This document shows, in pieces, positions 32,289 to 40,689 of a DNA stretch of 55,068 nucleotides. Source of the stretch: Clostridia bacterium (lineage in GTDB: Bacteria; Bacillota; Clostridia; Oscillospirales; Acutalibacteraceae); NCBI GenBank assembly GCA_017522205.1, contig JAFWZS010000024.1, positions 1-55,068 on the forward strand, given 5' to 3'. The position numbers and the translations under genes were made by a program. Each line of letters begins with the position of its first letter. Position 1 is the first letter of the stretch. Below the pieces are notes generated by a model, which was given only the letters and a program-made list of their open reading frames with translations, ran no database searches and was not told the DNA's origin.

Positions 32289-34772
32289 TTATCTCGCTTT
32301 AATCTGCTGCTTTATAATGTGGAAAATTGCTCTTGAACCCTTTACTGCGTAGTTTCTGAGATTTCCTGCAATACCTGTCATAATGGGGCTTCTCAGCTTC
32401 TTTTCGTCAACACCGTCAGCTTTCGCTTCTCTTACCTTGACGTTGTTGTCATAGAAGGGCTGAAGAAGTGAATCCTCGGGTGCTGAAACAACTGCACCGT
32501 CAGCGAAAGAAAGAATGTCTTTCTCGGGCATATCTCCCTTGTAAGCATAAAGACCTAAAAGAGAAGTTTCACTTACGCCGTTATAGGAGGGAGCGATTGA
32601 CTTGCCCTGAGGTGTAATAAGGGTAAAGGTTCCGAGAATCTGATCTTTTGCTCTGCCCCAATGGTGGCGCTGCTTGCCGTAGTAGGTGCCGAAAGGATTC
32701 ATATGCACCGTTTTATCCTCGTCAAGTCTCATGGGACAGTGTGCCATTGAGCCTGAAACCTGACGTGCGTTGGCAACGGCAAAGGTGTAGTTTTCGTCAA
32801 AAAGACCTACAATACCTGCTGAAAGCTGATGGTTGAAGGAGGCAAGGGAGGTGTTCTTTTCGTCACATTCGGGGAAACTCTGTGTACGGAACGATGAAAT
32901 GTCGTCCATAAAGTTGCGTTTGAGTACGCTTATATCTCCCTTGAAATCGGGTGTGAGCTGGAAGGGGACAGCTTCACTCCACTTCATATCGGAGTATCTT
33001 CCGAGAGCAGAATTCTCAGTTGAAATTGAGGTGGTTTCTGCGGTGTAAGGGTAGTTCACTTCAGTGCGCACGAAAATACCATCTGAAAAATCGGTGGTGA
33101 TATAATCGTAGGTGAAAGAGCCACCGTGAATTTCACTGGGGAGATGAATCTCACCCTTTGTGCGGATTGCAAAACCGTTTCCGCCTACGGGAAGCACTTC
33201 AATTGAGGTGTAACGGAAATCGTATCTTCCTTTATTGTAGGTGATGTAGCTTTCAAGAAAATCTCTGCCGCCGATTCTCTTGTCACCCATATATGCTCTG
33301 TAAGGCTTGCCGTTTTTAAGGAACTTAAGAGTAAGCTCTCCGCCTTTGATTTCGTTGAATTCAAGGGGTGAAACGAGCTTTCTTTCACCTTTTTCTACAT
33401 CGAGGGTGTAGCTCTTTTTAACCTTTTTAAACTTGCACATAAGGTAAACTGAGCTGCAGCTTTCATCCATAGGAATAACTGTATATGACTTAAGGTCGGG
33501 AGAGGAGAGAACAATTTCCGAAGCATCGGTGATGTCACTTCTGACCTTCACCTGAGCCGAAATAAAATCTGTACCCGTGATGTTGTGAAGGGTGAACTTT
33601 TTAACTTTTTTAAGTGCTTCACTTTCGCTTCTGATGATACTTTCAGCAAGAGCATCAGCTTTCTTTTCACGCTGAATATTTAAAACGGGAGTCGCAAGAC
33701 CGAAGTGAGTAGTTGAAAGAAGGAGAACTCTGTCCTTGAATGAGGGAGAATCCTTGTCCTCTTTTGCGTTTACCTTCGCTATGGCTCTTGCTCTGTCGAT
33801 AGCTGTCCAGATTTTACGGTTGTAGGGCTTTTCTGACCAGGAAGCATAGCCTGTAAAGTTGCCGTCGGCTGTATCGTGAGTGAAATCTATATTGCCGAGA
33901 GGCTTGTGAGTTTTTATGTAGTTGCCGGGAGTGTCGAAAACAACATAGGGTAAATCGGCAACCTCTTTGACGAGACCGTGAATGCCGTCGGTGTTGGCGA
34001 GCCTTGAGCCGATTACGGGAAGATTCATGCTCTCCCAGAAAATTGCATCGGCATCCATATTGATGAAAATAAGAAGGTCGTTTTTGATTTCACCGTTTTC
34101 CTGCTTCTTTCTCAGCTCCTTGACCCACGCTCTGAGACAACCCATATCGCATACGTCTGAGTTGCTGTAGGTGGGAAGAATGGTCATACTCTCGCCCTTA
34201 TAGGTGTAGGTGAGTGGGTTGAAAGCAAGTTCGTCGGGGAGCTTAGGCACAATTGTGCGGAAAGCATCGAAGGGTACGCAGGAGTAATAAAGACAAAGAG
34301 CTTTTACACCTGTTTTGTTGTAAAGGCTTACCTGAGAGGGTGTGAACATAACCTCCTGCGGACGGACAAGCATTGCACATTCACCGAAAAGGTCACGAAG
34401 TCCCGAGCCTTCTTCATTGGTAACGGCAAGGTCGATTGAGGCAGTGAATTCATCCTCGTTCATAGCACCGAGAGCACCGTTTGAGTAGCCCATAATAATG
34501 TTTTCATCGCCGTATTTCTGAACACGTTCCTTCATTTTTTGGATGATGTCGGGAGCGTATTCAGGGAGAATCTTTTCAAGAGAGAAGAAGTTTTCGCTGT
34601 CCCAGGTGCCTTTTACGGGAATGCCTGCTTCGTTGAATTCTGTGAGAGTGTCAAGAATTTTTCTGATGATACGAATATCAGAGCCGAAACCTAAGTTGTC
34701 GTTGGTGTCGCCTCTGTATGAATGGTAGCAGTTTACGTGAAAGCCGTAGGCAACGTGAATTTTGTAGTCCAT
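32289..34772 (-). CDS. Large putative glycoside hydrolase, GH38/GH57-like
   Basis: An 827-aa protein that I cannot place in a named family with confidence. The N-terminal 330 residues look like a (beta/alpha)7 barrel of the GH38/GH57/polysaccharide-deacetylase kind: HVAYGFHVNCYHSYRGDT near the start, GIPVKGTWDSENFFSLE (about 50), GYSNGALGAMNEDEF (about 95) and FINMDADAIFWE (about 230) place His, Asp and Glu where such enzymes bind metal or act. The C-terminal half is beta-rich with an FTLITPQGKSIAP stretch. No signal peptide. It has its own promoter and lies near the GH38 mannosidase, so carbohydrate processing is likely; the substrate is unknown. Confidence 0.6.
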   Translation of the reverse strand: MDYKIHVAYGFHVNCYHSYRGDTNDNLGFGSDIRIIRKILDTLTEFNEAGIPVKGTWDSENFFSLEKILPEYAPDIIQKMKERVQKYGDENIIMGYSNGALGAMNEDEFTASIDLAVTNEEGSGLRDLFGECAMLVRPQEVMFTPSQVSLYNKTGVKALCLYYSCVPFDAFRTIVPKLPDELAFNPLTYTYKGESMTILPTYSNSDVCDMGCLRAWVKELRKKQENGEIKNDLLIFINMDADAIFWESMNLPVIGSRLANTDGIHGLVKEVADLPYVVFDTPGNYIKTHKPLGNIDFTHDTADGNFTGYASWSEKPYNRKIWTAIDRARAIAKVNAKEDKDSPSFKDRVLLLSTTHFGLATPVLNIQREKKADALAESIIRSESEALKKVKKFTLHNITGTDFISAQVKVRSDITDASEIVLSSPDLKSYTVIPMDESCSSVYLMCKFKKVKKSYTLDVEKGERKLVSPLEFNEIKGGELTLKFLKNGKPYRAYMGDKRIGGRDFLESYITYNKGRYDFRYTSIEVLPVGGNGFAIRTKGEIHLPSEIHGGSFTYDYITTDFSDGIFVRTEVNYPYTAETTSISTENSALGRYSDMKWSEAVPFQLTPDFKGDISVLKRNFMDDISSFRTQSFPECDEKNTSLASFNHQLSAGIVGLFDENYTFAVANARQVSGSMAHCPMRLDEDKTVHMNPFGTYYGKQRHHWGRAKDQILGTFTLITPQGKSIAPSYNGVSETSLLGLYAYKGDMPEKDILSFADGAVVSAPEDSLLQPFYDNNVKVREAKADGVDEKKLRSPIMTGIAGNLRNYAVKGSRAIFHIIKQQIKAR

Positions 34773-34802
34773 AGTTTTTCTCCTTATTTTATCTTCTGCT
34801 TG

Positions 34803-34831
34803 ATTTTATCATGATACTGTGTTACGGTCAA
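34803..34831 (-). promoter_or_regulatory. Promoter of the large hydrolase gene
   Basis: Minus-strand TTGACC (34826-34831), 17 bases, TAAAAT (34803-34808), about 30 bases before the start codon. Confidence 0.72.
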
Positions 34832-34902
34832 CAGAAGAATTATAAAAATTGATATAAGTTTTTAGTTCCTTTAAAACTCATTGCAAAATAATGTAATATA
34901 AA

Positions 34903-34930
34903 AGCCTGTCCGAGTAATTTCGGACAGACT
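34903..34930. terminator. Hairpin terminator inside the 34.8-35.1 kb gap
   Basis: AG-CTGTCCGA pairs with TCGGACAG-CT around a short loop, with TTTTT on the plus side and TTTTATATT on the minus side. No gene ends here, so it is an orphan terminator or an RNA element. CCGAGTAATT (34910-34919) can also pair with AATTACTCGG at 35012-35021. Nothing else clear was seen in the 336-bp gap apart from the promoter at 34803-34831. Confidence 0.65.
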
Positions 34931-35108
34931 TTTTGCGTGAATGTCCCCAAAAAGTGAAGAAATTAAGAATTATTAAACATTCGCGTTGAAAAAGCTTCTT
35001 CTGTATGATAGAATTACTCGGATTCACTTGAAAAGCAGGGCTTTACAAAAGACAAGGAAATATAAAGTATTGGCTTTCATGTGAACTAATATATTCAGGA
35101 GTTTTTAC

Positions 35109-36833
35109 ATGAACTTAGAAAAAATAACGGAAAAGAGAAAAGCTTCAGAGGAAAAACCGTGGTTACAGTTTTATCCTGAAGCGCTGAGAAATTTTGTGCC
35201 TTCCGAGGACACACTCACAGATTTCATTCTTAAGCACAACCCTGATCACGACAGAGCAGTTATCGAGTTTTACGGAAAAATATTTACCTTTAATGAGGTC
35301 CTTGCCGAAAGAGATAAGGTTGCAAAATCACTTGTGTCTCTCGGCGTAAAGGAAAACGACAAGCTTGTTGTGATTCTCCGCGCAGTGCCCGAATTTATTT
35401 TCGTGCTTCTTGCAGCGGAAAAAGTTGGTGCAGCAATTGTCTGCCACGACGGTGAGCCTGAAGAGCGTGCTGCGGCAATCAGAGACGCAAAGGCAAAGAT
35501 TGTTTTCTCAAATGACTTTATTACAAAAGAAGACGAAGAGCTTTACTTCAAGGATACAGATCTTGAAACTCTCGTGCTGGTTTCACCCTATACTTACGGT
35601 ATCAGGGAAGAAATGCCTGACTATGTAAGTGCAGCTGTTGAAAAGCTTTACTGTGAATCAAGCCCCTCAGACGAAAGAACTTATGTTTGGAACGATTTCC
35701 TTAAAAAAGGCGAAAGCCTTGAAGGCGAAACTTACCCCGAAAAGAATCCTGACAGACATCTCTACTGTTCATACACAAGCGGTTCAACAGGCCCCTCAAA
35801 GCAGGTTATTCACTCTGCTCGTTCAATGAACGGTGTTCTCGGTCAGCTTGTAATTCCCGGCGGAATCGGTTTTTCAATGAAAGTTCTGCATACACTTCTC
35901 CCTCCCGCACTTGTTGCAATTGCAAACTCAATTCTCCTTTTCAATATCGCTTTGGGTAATCACCTTGTACTCAGTCCTTTCTGTGAAGCAGAGGATATTG
36001 ACCTTGAATTTATGAGATATGAGCCCAATCAGATGATTGCAGTGCCTATGATGGCAGAAATTCTTATGAGCAGTAAGCGTATTCCTAAGAATTACTCCAT
36101 GAAGGATCTTTATGTAATCGGCGGTGGCGCTGACCCTGTACATAACAAGTGGCTCAGAAGAATGCAGTCTTTCCTCAGAAGTCACGGTTCATCTGCAGTG
36201 TTTTCAATGTGCTACGGTCTGAGTGAAGCCGGTTCAACTGTTGCAAACCCCCATCCCAACGCTGACTTCAGAAATTGTGGCGGCGGTATACCTATGAGAG
36301 GTACAACAATTTCGATTTTTGAACCCGGCACACACAATGAACTCAGTTACGGCGAAATCGGTGAAATCTGTACTCACGGTCCTTCAAGTATGATTGGCTA
36401 CAGCACAAAGGAAGAAACGGACAAAACTCTTCAGCTTCACGAAGACGGAAAGGTGTGGGTACATACAGGCGATTACGGCTGCATGAATCAGTTCGGTGAG
36501 CTTTTTGTTTACAGCAGAGGACACAATAAGCGCTTCGGCGGCGGTTACCTTTACACAACAGTAATGGAAAACAAGGTTGTTGATGTTAAGGGCGTTGACG
36601 ATTGCTTCTTTGTAATTGTTCCCGATAAAGAACACGAGGGCTGCTTTGTTCCCTATCTTTATGTTGTTCCCGAAAAAGGCGTTGAGCTTAAAAATATTGA
36701 GAGCGAAATCCGCAGTAAACTTGAAAAACACGAACAGCCCAAGGAAATTTTCACAACACCCAAAAGAGAATATTTCCACTTTAAGACCAACCGCAGAATT
36801 CTTGCTGCAAAAATTCTCAAGGGCGAACATTAA
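35109..36833 (+). CDS. Acyl-CoA synthetase-like AMP-binding enzyme
   Basis: A 574-aa member of the ANL adenylating superfamily, which activates a carboxylic acid as acyl-AMP and normally passes it to CoA. Motifs in order: YCSYTSGSTGPSK, the P-loop-like signature (about residue 220); CYGLSEAGST (about 365); GEIGEICTHGPSSMIGY; and VWVHTGDYGCMNQFGELFVYSRGHNKRFGG (about 455), which holds the ribose-binding Asp and hinge Arg. The C-terminal catalytic Lys could be in ILAAKILKG. AGGAG precedes the ATG. Acetate, fatty-acid or bile-acid substrates cannot be told apart from the sequence. Confidence 0.87.
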   Translation: MNLEKITEKRKASEEKPWLQFYPEALRNFVPSEDTLTDFILKHNPDHDRAVIEFYGKIFTFNEVLAERDKVAKSLVSLGVKENDKLVVILRAVPEFIFVLLAAEKVGAAIVCHDGEPEERAAAIRDAKAKIVFSNDFITKEDEELYFKDTDLETLVLVSPYTYGIREEMPDYVSAAVEKLYCESSPSDERTYVWNDFLKKGESLEGETYPEKNPDRHLYCSYTSGSTGPSKQVIHSARSMNGVLGQLVIPGGIGFSMKVLHTLLPPALVAIANSILLFNIALGNHLVLSPFCEAEDIDLEFMRYEPNQMIAVPMMAEILMSSKRIPKNYSMKDLYVIGGGADPVHNKWLRRMQSFLRSHGSSAVFSMCYGLSEAGSTVANPHPNADFRNCGGGIPMRGTTISIFEPGTHNELSYGEIGEICTHGPSSMIGYSTKEETDKTLQLHEDGKVWVHTGDYGCMNQFGELFVYSRGHNKRFGGGYLYTTVMENKVVDVKGVDDCFFVIVPDKEHEGCFVPYLYVVPEKGVELKNIESEIRSKLEKHEQPKEIFTTPKREYFHFKTNRRILAAKILKGEH

Positions 36834-36848
36834 ATTTTACTTTTCGTT

Positions 36849-36876
36849 TATACCATCTGATTTTTCAGGTGGTATA
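36849..36876 (+). terminator. Terminator of the acyl-CoA synthetase-like gene
   Basis: TATACCATCTGA pairs with TCAGGTGGTATA (one G-U) around a T-loop, then ATTTTTTT follows. Confidence 0.85.
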
Positions 36877-36893
36877 ATTTTTTTGGATTTATT

Positions 36894-36921
36894 TGAAACG
36901 TTTTTTATTTTCGTGTGTCTA
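36894..36921 (+). promoter_or_regulatory. Likely ECF-type promoter of the sigma factor gene
   Basis: TGAAAC (36894-36899), 16 bases, TGTCTA (36916-36921), matching the usual ECF pattern of a GAAAC -35 box and a CGTC-like -10 box. It suggests that the sigma factor transcribes its own operon. Confidence 0.58.
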
Positions 36922-36977
36922 ACAGGTGACAGACGAAAGGTCATGACTGTAGCTGTGAAAAGGAAGGAGGGTGAAAT

Positions 36978-37502
36978 TTGAAAAAGAAAACCGAAAATGA
37001 AATTCTGTCAGAAAAAATGCTTTGTGCCGAATATGAAGCGGTTTACCGCTATACTCTTGCTCTTTGTAAAAATGAGACGCTGGCAGAAGACATAACTCAG
37101 GACACTTTTCTGAAGGCTATGAGGGCTTATGATAAGTTCAAGGGCGAGAGCAGTCTTTACACATGGCTTTGTTCAATTGCAAAGCGTGAGTTTCTTAACA
37201 AAATCAGAAAACAAAGCCGTGAAGTGAGCATAGATGAAAACTTCGATGTACCTGACGAAAAGGGCGATTCTTTTGAAAATCTTATTCAGAAAAAGGACAC
37301 GGCAATGTATATCCACGTATGTTTACATAAAATGGACGAGCCTTATAAAGAGGTTTTCAGCCTCAGAGTTTTCGGTGAGCTTTCTTTTTCGGACATTGCA
37401 AAGCTTTTTTCAAAAACTGAAAGCTGGGCAAGAGTAACTTTTCACCGAGCCCGAAAAATCATAAACGAACAGTTGAGAAAGGACGGTTACTATAATGAAT
37501 AA
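36978..37502 (+). CDS. ECF RNA polymerase sigma factor
   Basis: A 174-aa group IV sigma-70 factor. Region 2 (residues about 18-85) shows YTLALCKNETLAEDITQDTFLKAMRAYDKFKG-like sequence with WLCSIAKREFLNKIRK; region 4 (about 115-170) shows the helix-turn-helix FGELSFSDIAKLFSKTESWARVTFHRARK. The start is TTG: AAGGAGG lies 7 bases before it and no in-frame ATG fits. Its last 8 bases overlap the anti-sigma gene. Such pairs usually answer envelope stress; the signal here is unknown. Confidence 0.92.
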   Translation: MKKKTENEILSEKMLCAEYEAVYRYTLALCKNETLAEDITQDTFLKAMRAYDKFKGESSLYTWLCSIAKREFLNKIRKQSREVSIDENFDVPDEKGDSFENLIQKKDTAMYIHVCLHKMDEPYKEVFSLRVFGELSFSDIAKLFSKTESWARVTFHRARKIINEQLRKDGYYNE

Positions 37503-38340
37503 CGAAAAGAAAAAATTAGACTGTGATATAGTAAAGGATTTGCTTCCGCTTTACTATGACGATGTAGTAAGTGAAACCACGAAAAATGCGGTTAAGGATC
37601 ATTTGAGTGACTGCGAAGGCTGCCTTAAGGAGTACAGAGATTTCTGCATTGAAACACCTGAAACAAAAGAAGAAAATACAGGTAAGCGTTTCGGAAAAAT
37701 GATGAATAAGCAAAAGCTCAGACAGAGGATTAAAATAGTAGTTGCAGCAGTGGTTGCATGTCTTGTTCTTGCCGGTACATACTATCTGCTCACTCAGGTT
37801 CCGATGGTCAATGTTGACGATGTTGAGGTGGAAAAAGTATACTTATATGACGGAATTGAGGGCGAAAAGTTTTTTATCATAGGAAATCTGACAGGATATT
37901 CGGGACCAAAAAGCAGTTATCACAAATGTTATACTGAGAACGGAAAAAATGTATATGAGGTTGGCATAAAAAAAGGTGTATTTACTCAGTATGATGAAAA
38001 AGACAAGTGGCTGTTAACCGATACAATAGATATTCTTAATGGCGAAAACGATGCTTACGATGTTGATGTGTTCATATACTGTGGCAATGTTGTCTGGACA
38101 AAGGAAGAAAACGCTGATGATGAAATTCCGGCTTTTGTTTACGGATATGATTTGTTCAATTTCGGAAGCAATAAAGATGAATTCGGCGACAGTGATGCAG
38201 CTTCGTGGTCATGTTGTTTTGACAGAAATACCATAAAAACAGGCGAAGGATATTTTCAGCTTAATCACAAAACAGAAGGTACAATCAGATGGAATCTCGA
38301 CGGTGAGGTTATTTACGATACAAGAAACGAGAACAAATAA
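37495..38340 (+). CDS. Zinc-finger anti-sigma factor, membrane-bound
   Basis: A 281-aa partner of the ECF sigma factor. The N-terminal anti-sigma domain (residues 8-55) has the HLSDCEGCLKEY zinc-binding pattern (His-x3-Cys-x2-Cys) with an upstream Cys (LDCDIVKDLLPLYYDD). One membrane helix follows (about 80-100, IKIVVAAVVACLVLAGTYYLL region), then an outside domain of about 175 residues without a family I recognise, probably the sensor. It overlaps the sigma gene, as usual for co-translated pairs. Confidence 0.88.
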   Translation: MNNEKKKLDCDIVKDLLPLYYDDVVSETTKNAVKDHLSDCEGCLKEYRDFCIETPETKEENTGKRFGKMMNKQKLRQRIKIVVAAVVACLVLAGTYYLLTQVPMVNVDDVEVEKVYLYDGIEGEKFFIIGNLTGYSGPKSSYHKCYTENGKNVYEVGIKKGVFTQYDEKDKWLLTDTIDILNGENDAYDVDVFIYCGNVVWTKEENADDEIPAFVYGYDLFNFGSNKDEFGDSDAASWSCCFDRNTIKTGEGYFQLNHKTEGTIRWNLDGEVIYDTRNENK

Positions 38341-38360
38341 ACTGAATATAAACATCTCCG

Positions 38361-38389
38361 TTGCAAAATATAACAATATATGTTATATT
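38361..38389 (+). promoter_or_regulatory. Promoter of trxB with inverted repeat
   Basis: TTGCAA (38361-38366), 17 bases, TATATT (38384-38389). ATATAAC-N7-GTTATAT (38368-38388) is a perfect inverted repeat lying between and over the two boxes, a likely operator for a redox or stress regulator. Confidence 0.72.
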
Positions 38390-38417
38390 AAAATCAGAAA
38401 ATAACGGAGGTGCAACA

Positions 38418-39341
38418 ATGAATCACGTTTACGATACAGTTATTATCGGTGCAGGCCCTGCGGGCTGCTCAGCGGCTCTTTATGCTTCAAGAGCAGGTCT
38501 TGACACCGCTCTGATTGAAAAGTATTCTCCCGGTGGTCAGATGGCTCTTACGGGTGATATCGATAATTATCCCGGATTTGAAGAGGGCGTTGACGGATTT
38601 ACGCTGGGAATGAAAATGCACAAGGGTGCTGAACGCTTCGGCATAACCACTCTTTACGGTGAAATAACCGGGGTTGACTTTTCGGATAAAATAAAAAAGC
38701 TCACCACATCGTCGGGTGAAATTCTTGCAAAGACAGTTATTATCGCTTCAGGCGCAAAGGCAAGAGAGCTTGGAGTTGAAAACGAAAAGAACCTTATAGG
38801 AAAAGGTGTACATTACTGTGCTCACTGCGACGGTAATTTTTACAGAAACAAAACCGTTGTGGTTGTAGGCGGCGGCTACTCTGCAGTAGCAGATGCACTT
38901 TACCTTTCACGCCTTGCCGAAAAGGTTTATGTGGTACACAGAAGAGACACCCTCAGAGCAACAAAAATCTACCACGAGCCGCTTATGAAGGCTGAGAATG
39001 TTGAGTTTCTCTGGAACAGTACCGTTGAGGAGTTTATTACTGAGCTGAGGGTTAAAGGCGTAAGAATAAAGGATACCGTAACGGGTGAAATGAAGGATGT
39101 GCCTTGTGACGGTGTTTTCGTGAGCATCGGCAGAGATCCTATGACAGAGTTTCTTAAGGGTGCAGTTGACCTTGACGAAAGAGGCTATGTAATTGCCGAC
39201 GAAACAACCAAAACCAACATTGACGGTGTTTTTGCAGCAGGTGATGTGCGCACAAAGGCTCTCAGGCAGGTGGTAACTGCTGTAGCAGACGGAGCGGTTG
39301 CAGTGCATTTTGCTGAGGAATATCTTAATGAAACTGAATAA
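38418..39341 (+). CDS. trxB: Thioredoxin reductase
   Basis: A 307-aa FAD flavoprotein that reduces thioredoxin. The FAD loop YDTVIIGAGPAGCSAALYASRAG starts at residue 5, the redox CAHCDG (CxxC) lies near 135, the NADPH loop VVVGGGYSAVADALYLS near 155, and the terminal FAD-binding GVFAAGDVRTKALRQV near 275. I chose the ATG after GGAGGTG, dropping an N-terminal extension that has no ribosome site. CAHC is the form common in Clostridia, where some members use reduced ferredoxin instead of NADPH; that point is open. Confidence 0.93.
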   Translation: MNHVYDTVIIGAGPAGCSAALYASRAGLDTALIEKYSPGGQMALTGDIDNYPGFEEGVDGFTLGMKMHKGAERFGITTLYGEITGVDFSDKIKKLTTSSGEILAKTVIIASGAKARELGVENEKNLIGKGVHYCAHCDGNFYRNKTVVVVGGGYSAVADALYLSRLAEKVYVVHRRDTLRATKIYHEPLMKAENVEFLWNSTVEEFITELRVKGVRIKDTVTGEMKDVPCDGVFVSIGRDPMTEFLKGAVDLDERGYVIADETTKTNIDGVFAAGDVRTKALRQVVTAVADGAVAVHFAEEYLNETE

Positions 39342-39344
39342 AGA

Positions 39345-39376
39345 AAAGGGCTGTTGCGGAAAAGCAACGGCCCTTT
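39345..39376. terminator. Shared terminator of trxB and the M28 peptidase gene
   Basis: AAAGGGCTGTTGC pairs with GCAACGGCCCTTT (one G-U) around a 6-nt loop; it is followed by a T-rich tail on either strand. Confidence 0.87.
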
Positions 39377-39386
39377 AATCTTATTT

Positions 39387-40622
39387 TTAAATTCCGTTTT
39401 CATCAAAATCACACACTGCCTGAAGGACAATGTTCAGCACCTTGTCGATTGTTTCGGGAACAAGGATTTCTGCCTTGTCAAGACGGGTGTGGTAGTACTG
39501 AGCAGGTGCAGGGTCCATAGCAACCATTGAAGCTGCCTTGATGCCTGCCTGAGAAGCTGCAGCGGCATCAGTTGAACCGAGAGGAATTGCACCAACGGGA
39601 ACATCCTCACCCTGCTTCGCAGCAGCATTTTTAAGAAGTGCGCATACGTCCTTGTTGTTCTTTACCATGCCGGTCATATCTTTTTCGTAAATCATCATAT
39701 AGTCTGCATCACGGATTGTGTCAAGACCGATGAAGATTGTTTCAACACCGTCATTTTTAAGCTCTGGATGAGCCTCAAAGTAAGCCTTTGAGCCACGAAG
39801 ACCGCATTCTTCACCGCCTGTGAGAATAGCAACAACCTCTGTGTTTTCAAATCGGATGTCATTGTCGCTGAGATACTTCATAACTGCTGATGAAATGTAG
39901 CAGCCTGTAAGGTCGTCATTTGCACCGTCAACATAGTTGTTGTGGTTAACGAATTTGAAAAGACCTGCATAAGCGGGAAGGAAAGCAAGCTGACCGAGAG
40001 CCATCTTCTTAGGTGCTTTGCCTCTGAGAATTGAAGCTGTTGTAGCAGCTGTGTAGCCGAGGCCTGCAATTGCATAACCTGCAACGGCAATAACACCGTG
40101 TGAGCCTAATTTGTATGTATAAGTCCATTCGGGAGCTGAGTCGCTGTGACCTGAAATAATAATTCTGCGTTTTGTTTCGCCCTTTGCTTTTCTTACGGCA
40201 ATAACATTACCTGAGGTTTCTTCCTTGAAAAGGGGGTCATACATCTTTTTGTAAAGAAGAAATTCACCAACGATACCTGCAAGAGCACCACCCATAAGAG
40301 CCGCTGAGCCGAGAGCAGCTTTTTTTGAAACCTTACCGAGAGCAGCTGCAGTGTTGATTGCAGTTGCGCCCATAAGACAAGCACCTGCGTGAGGTACGAA
40401 GGACATAAATGCCTTTGGGTTAACCTTAAAGGTTTCACGGATTACACTGTCGCAGTAAGGCTGAAGCTCCTTCATCATCTGCTCCTGTGCGTTCTTTTCA
40501 CTGTCGCTTCCGCAGGGACGGGGACCGTAGGTGTTACAGATATTTGTGATGCCGCTTGTAATGAATTCAGTACAGTCAGCAGTGGTTGTTTTAAGGTTTT
40601 CTGCATTTGCTGAATATTGCAT
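39387..40622 (-). CDS. Membrane-embedded M28 family metallopeptidase
   Basis: A 411-aa zinc aminopeptidase-like protein. The two-zinc ligands are seen in IIISGHSDSAPEW (His, Asp, about 165), DGANDDLTG (Asp, about 238), GGEECGLRGS (catalytic Glu pair, about 270), LDTIRDADY and the terminal YYHTRLDKAE (His). Two hydrophobic stretches (about 70-120 and 180-230) are inserted between motifs, so the fold is threaded through the membrane, unlike most soluble M28 enzymes. No signal peptide. It has its own promoter. The substrate is unknown. Confidence 0.82.
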   Translation of the reverse strand: MQYSANAENLKTTTADCTEFITSGITNICNTYGPRPCGSDSEKNAQEQMMKELQPYCDSVIRETFKVNPKAFMSFVPHAGACLMGATAINTAAALGKVSKKAALGSAALMGGALAGIVGEFLLYKKMYDPLFKEETSGNVIAVRKAKGETKRRIIISGHSDSAPEWTYTYKLGSHGVIAVAGYAIAGLGYTAATTASILRGKAPKKMALGQLAFLPAYAGLFKFVNHNNYVDGANDDLTGCYISSAVMKYLSDNDIRFENTEVVAILTGGEECGLRGSKAYFEAHPELKNDGVETIFIGLDTIRDADYMMIYEKDMTGMVKNNKDVCALLKNAAAKQGEDVPVGAIPLGSTDAAAASQAGIKAASMVAMDPAPAQYYHTRLDKAEILVPETIDKVLNIVLQAVCDFDENGI

Positions 40623-40654
40623 ATTTAATTCTCCTTAGTTATTTATATGGGTTA

Positions 40655-40683
40655 ATTATATTACGGTTTTAAGAATAATGCAA
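40655..40683 (-). promoter_or_regulatory. Promoter of the M28 peptidase gene
   Basis: Minus-strand TTGCAT (40678-40683), 17 bases, TATAAT (40655-40660). Confidence 0.72.
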
Positions 40684-40689
40684 CTGCTA

